47,582 nucleotides of DNA from SAR202 cluster bacterium (GTDB lineage Bacteria > Chloroflexota > Dehalococcoidia > Lucifugimonadales > Lucifugimonadaceae), in contig VFGZ01000023.1 in the NCBI GenBank assembly GCA_009392215.1, forward strand, positions 1 to 47,582, read 5' to 3'. Each line of letters starts with the position of its first letter. Within the stretch, counting starts at the first letter, position 1. A model generated the notes under the pieces. The model searched no databases, had not been told where the DNA came from, and was given only the letters and a program-made list of their open reading frames with translations. A program made the position numbers and the translations under genes. Positions 44,414 through 47,582 of this stretch are shown here, in pieces.

Positions 44414-46420
44414 ATGATGCGTAATTTTCTGGCATTGGTGTTTTCGGCTGGATTAGTAGTTTTACTTTTCCTGGTCGTAACGGCTAATCACGCTCTGAAT
44501 ACGATTTCAGAACCAGATGTAATTATCTCCGTCTTGAATGATGCAGAGGCATATGACTACTTGTACGACGAGATTATTGGCAATTTGGTGTATGACGTTG
44601 TCGAAAAAGGAGTTGAGTTCAATTCGGGGATAGGTGAGTCATCAAGTCCTACGGTTCTTGAGTTTGATGATCCTGTGACTGCCGCTGCTGCCATAACGTC
44701 ATTTGTAGAAAAGTTGGTGCCGCGTGAATATCTCAGGGAGAAAATCGAGGAAGGCCTACATGGAGTTGTGCCATACGCCGCTGGCCAAACTGATGAATTC
44801 AAGATCGACTTAGAAGTTCAAGATCGCGTGCGTGAACTACCTGATTCGGTGCGGACCCTGGTTACAGAACTCCGACTGGTTCAGCAACTGACTGATGACC
44901 TGATCGTACCTCAGATGTCGGAGTTTAACTCCCAGATATCCGGTAGTGGCCTCGGCATCGAATTTACGCAAAAAGAAAACGAGACAAATGCCCGTTTGAT
45001 ACTTCCACCGGAATGGGTTGAAGAGCAGTTATTCCACACGCTTGATGAGTTAACTACGTATTTGGTAGGAGATTCGGATGGGTTTAGCGTCCTAATAAAG
45101 CTGGAAGACCGCGTTGTAATTATTGGGGAGATTCTTAAGGACAAAATTTCCAGTGATAACACGCTCTATAAACTCGTGTTTGCGAAGGTAATCGATCCGG
45201 CTATTCAGCGAACCGTTGATCAATCGACATCTGTTGGATTCGGGGTTTCACTGACAGAGCAAGAAGTCACAGATGCGGTTGAATTAATAGCACCTCCTGA
45301 ATGGGTGCGTGGCCATGGTGACGGTGTCATAGACGCGTTGGTGGACTATTTGCTTGGGGATGAGGATGATCTGAATTACTCTGTAGATATGACAGCTAGA
45401 AAAGCTGCAGCTGCTAAGGAGTTGCAGGCACTTGCACGCATAAAGTTGGTCTCAACTCTGGAGTCCACACCTGCATGTACTTCATCTGCTGCAGCATTCG
45501 CCGCAACAAAGGCCGTTGCTTCCGGTAAGGTGCCGCCTTGTTTATCAGGGGGGCCGATGATTAATCTTGCGTTAGAGGCCTTTGTTCCGAAAATGGATCA
45601 ACAGGTTGAGAGTTTTGTGATGAGTCAAATTCCTGGTGAAATTGCTTATTCACTATCAGATTTTGCGGGACAGGGTGATGGGGTCGAACAGCAGCTTAGC
45701 GACATCCGTGAAAAGGTGATTGAGGGGATAAGTTTTACTGAAAAAGATCTGATCGGACTTATTGCTGGGGGAGATGATCCAGAGGCTCTGGACGGAGCAG
45801 AAGAACAGCTTACGATACTGGCTGCGGGAGTAGTGATCACGGAGGTGGATATCGCCAAAAGCCTGGGTCCTGATGAAATCCAACAAATGGATGATTTGCG
45901 TGCCCAAGCAAGGAATTGGTTGTCTTTGAAATGGATACTTTGGTTTCTTGTTTTAATTCCCATTGGGATTATCGCTTTTACTGGAGGTAGAGGATGGCCA
46001 GGTAGATTGAGATGGGCGGGAGGCGCGGTCGTGATTTCAGCCTTAATTGTGTACCTGGGGATATCACTTATATGGTCAGTTGGGAAAAATCAATTACCGA
46101 TGGAAATTCCAGTGAGTGAGGAAATGCGAGTTGATTATCCACGTTTATCTGATGAACTAGGGAGTGAATCCCCTGCGGAATTAGTTCAGTCTGCGCTAGG
46201 ATCGTGGCAATCTGGATGGCGAAATCAGACGTTACCATGGATTGTCTTTGGGTTGCTTTCGTTCACAGCTGGAACTCTATGGTCTCGGGTCTATAAGGGA
46301 ACGCGGCAGGTAGTGGCTGAAGGGCCCGAAGTTGATACAGTTTTTGAGCCCGAATCGGGCAATACTAATGGTTTGCCACCAGAACATGAAATGCAATCAC
46401 CAGACAGAAAAGGTGTTTAG
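44414..46420 (+). CDS. Large membrane-anchored protein of unknown function with three internal repeats
   Basis: Not recognised as a named family. The 668 residues start with a membrane segment (about 3-24, NFLALVFSAGLVVLLFLVV), then a long, probably extracytoplasmic, acidic region (25-500), then three membrane helices (about 505-525, 535-556, 607-623) and a short charged tail. The long region contains three repeats: VPREYL at 103, LPPEWV at 198 and APPEWV at 294, each followed after about 30 residues by an acidic turn and ending xDR or AR. Two cysteines (PACTSS and VPPCLS) could form a disulfide. The start has GGAG four bases away. It overlaps the convergent peptidase gene by four bases. Confidence 0.8.
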   Translation: MMRNFLALVFSAGLVVLLFLVVTANHALNTISEPDVIISVLNDAEAYDYLYDEIIGNLVYDVVEKGVEFNSGIGESSSPTVLEFDDPVTAAAAITSFVEKLVPREYLREKIEEGLHGVVPYAAGQTDEFKIDLEVQDRVRELPDSVRTLVTELRLVQQLTDDLIVPQMSEFNSQISGSGLGIEFTQKENETNARLILPPEWVEEQLFHTLDELTTYLVGDSDGFSVLIKLEDRVVIIGEILKDKISSDNTLYKLVFAKVIDPAIQRTVDQSTSVGFGVSLTEQEVTDAVELIAPPEWVRGHGDGVIDALVDYLLGDEDDLNYSVDMTARKAAAAKELQALARIKLVSTLESTPACTSSAAAFAATKAVASGKVPPCLSGGPMINLALEAFVPKMDQQVESFVMSQIPGEIAYSLSDFAGQGDGVEQQLSDIREKVIEGISFTEKDLIGLIAGGDDPEALDGAEEQLTILAAGVVITEVDIAKSLGPDEIQQMDDLRAQARNWLSLKWILWFLVLIPIGIIAFTGGRGWPGRLRWAGGAVVISALIVYLGISLIWSVGKNQLPMEIPVSEEMRVDYPRLSDELGSESPAELVQSALGSWQSGWRNQTLPWIVFGLLSFTAGTLWSRVYKGTRQVVAEGPEVDTVFEPESGNTNGLPPEHEMQSPDRKGV

Positions 46421-47340
46421 ATCAAGTCCGATGTAATCGCAGCGATCACCATTTGTGATGCTTTTTTTATCAAAAGTAGATCTAGGGTTTCAGGTGTATC
46501 GGTTGCTTGGTGGTAATGAGGGTTTCGGAAGTTCGCTGTATCACTGATCATAACGGCCGGAATATTGGCCGACCAAAAAGGTGCATGATCACTTCTCCTT
46601 GTGTGTTTGATTGCTGGCATCCATCCAGGAATTTTGAGCGGTAATACAGGTAGTAAAATCTCTGGATGAGTTGCCGCATGTTCCAGATGATCTGATAGTT
46701 CTCTTTCTTTCCGTCGTGAAAGTATTAACAAAGAATTCCCCGCAAAACCTTGATCTTTCAGAGACCTGTACGCGTCAGGAAATAAAAATCTAAACACGCC
46801 AGGTAATCGTTGCTTTATAGTTTGTGAGCTGAAACCGATAGATTCGAAAATAATTGCCGATGATGGGAATTTTTCCATTGGTAAATTAGATACGAAATGT
46901 GTCGATCCGTGCAACCCACCCGAATGTGGTTGTGCCTCTTCCGCGTCAAATGCTACAAACGTAATCTGCGTGAAGATTTTGGATTCTTTAAGTACTCTTG
47001 CGCATTCAAGTAACGCTGCTATGCCGCTAGCGTTGTCATCCGCCCCGGGTGAGCCTGACACTGTGTCGTAATGGGCGCCAATGATTATGTTTTTTGTTGT
47101 AGAAACGCTCGCAGAATTATGTAATGTGCCAATAACGTTCGTTCCCTTACGTTCTGGCTTTTGTCCAGGGATATTAAAAACTTGGCGGTTCACATCCAGT
47201 CCTATTTGATCGAACTCGGAGCTAATCCATCTTGAAACTGCAGCATGTCGATGTGGATTGTCAACACCATTTCTTGGCGATGAAGCCAGGTGTTCAATGA
47301 TTCTTTGTATTCGCAGTTCGGATACTGAAGGCTTGCTCAT
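46417..47340 (-). CDS. M28-family zinc aminopeptidase-like protein
   Basis: A 307-residue metallopeptidase of the M28 (aminopeptidase Y/S) type. Metal ligands and the catalytic Glu are in GAHYDT (His90), PGADDNASG (Asp101/102), FDAEEAQ (Glu134/135), RRSDHAPFW and near the C-terminal NPHYHQATDTPE. No export signal is visible at the N terminus (MSKPSVSELRIQRII), so it is probably cytoplasmic, unlike many M28 members. Its stop overlaps the stop of the convergent unknown membrane protein by four bases. Substrate unknown. Confidence 0.9.
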   Translation of the reverse strand: MSKPSVSELRIQRIIEHLASSPRNGVDNPHRHAAVSRWISSEFDQIGLDVNRQVFNIPGQKPERKGTNVIGTLHNSASVSTTKNIIIGAHYDTVSGSPGADDNASGIAALLECARVLKESKIFTQITFVAFDAEEAQPHSGGLHGSTHFVSNLPMEKFPSSAIIFESIGFSSQTIKQRLPGVFRFLFPDAYRSLKDQGFAGNSLLILSRRKERELSDHLEHAATHPEILLPVLPLKIPGWMPAIKHTRRSDHAPFWSANIPAVMISDTANFRNPHYHQATDTPETLDLLLIKKASQMVIAAITSDLI

Positions 47341-47493
47341 GTAAGTTAGGTGGAAGCTAGTGGGTGTTAATACTCATCAAAACTATGTTCACAGGGTGGT
47401 CAGTAGCGCGTATACTCCGCCCGCCGACGTATTAAATGTTGTTAGATAATGACAGATGTGGCTGATTAGTAAGATTGATTATTTGGAGTTGTC

Positions 47494-47582
47494 ATGTACA
47501 TCCTCATGGTGCGACTGAAGGTCAAAGAAGATCGTATCGACGATTTCATTGCTGCGTCTATTGGTGATGCAAGAGGATCGGT
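47494..47582 (+). CDS. Antibiotic-biosynthesis-monooxygenase-like small protein, 3' end cut by the window edge
   Basis: Starts at ATG 47494, with GGAG five bases upstream, and runs off the right edge after 29 residues. The visible MYILMVRLKVKEDRIDDF and ASIGDARGS resemble the first strand and helix of the dimeric alpha-beta-barrel ABM fold, found in small oxygenases and LsrG-like isomerases. Too short for a secure name. Confidence 0.6.
   Translation, partial: MYILMVRLKVKEDRIDDFIAASIGDARGS

Noticed and set aside
1-47582. tRNA, rRNA, CRISPR arrays, insertion sequences, prophage or toxin-antitoxin genes
   Set aside because: All intergenic gaps were read; none holds a cloverleaf-like pattern, spaced repeats, a transposase or an integrase.

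Overview
The window is a compact, mostly housekeeping stretch of a bacterial chromosome with about 40 genes on both strands. I found no rRNA, tRNA, insertion sequence, prophage or CRISPR array. The gene content fits a free-living aerobic bacterium, most plausibly a marine member of the Chloroflexota such as the SAR202-type Dehalococcoidia. Reasons are the HpnCDE squalene route, an HspR-linked chaperone operon, a fused CobA-HemD, a fused IspDF, SufBCDSU, monomeric isocitrate dehydrogenase, nickel superoxide dismutase, and several HpcH/HpaI-type aldolases with hydrolase, dehydrogenase and solute-binding genes. This placement is inferred from content; no marker-gene phylogeny was possible.

Layout. 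1-5 kb: a left-truncated monomeric isocitrate dehydrogenase, then an HpcH/HpaI aldolase overlapping a phosphotriesterase-family hydrolase, then a second aldolase on the other strand. 5-6.2 kb: nickel superoxide dismutase with its divergent maturation protease. 6.2-10.4 kb: a minus-strand tetrapyrrole operon (precorrin-2 dehydrogenase, HemC, CobA-HemD, HemB). 10.5-16.6 kb: minus-strand isoprenoid genes, namely a prenyl diphosphate synthase with an HpnG-like nucleosidase and, further on, YjbQ with HpnC, HpnD and HpnE. 16.9-20.7 kb: a DnaJ/CbpA, HspR and Clp ATPase heat-shock operon. 20.9-24.1 kb: a VTT membrane protein, IspDF and CysS, coupled by ATGA overlaps. 24.1-28.7 kb: a rifampicin-phosphotransferase-like protein, SecG and GatB. 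29-34.4 kb: the sufBCDSU operon behind a good sigma70-type promoter. 34.4-39.9 kb: two solute-binding proteins, an aldehyde dehydrogenase and a third aldolase. 40-47.6 kb: RlmB, a 2-hydroxyacid dehydrogenase, an MFS exporter, an SDR, a large unknown membrane-anchored protein, an M28 peptidase and the start of an ABM-like protein.

How genes work together. IspDF (MEP pathway), the prenyl synthase and HpnCDE together provide isoprenyl precursors and squalene, though no squalene-hopene cyclase is in the window. The tetrapyrrole genes run from aminolevulinate to uroporphyrinogen III and branch to sirohaem. The aldolases, the hydrolase and the aldehyde dehydrogenase look like parts of sugar-acid or aromatic-breakdown routes, but substrates cannot be read from sequence.

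The observations most worth a second look are: a Clp ATPase beside hspR with a ClpB-like front half but a ClpC-like short middle domain and a GF loop suggestive of ClpP binding; an unknown 668-residue membrane protein built on three repeats of about 95 residues; an HpnG-like nucleosidase that has lost the family's ribose-binding Glu; and an HpcH-type aldolase that has lost its substrate-binding Arg. I did not find a clear multi-gene system that is wholly undescribed.
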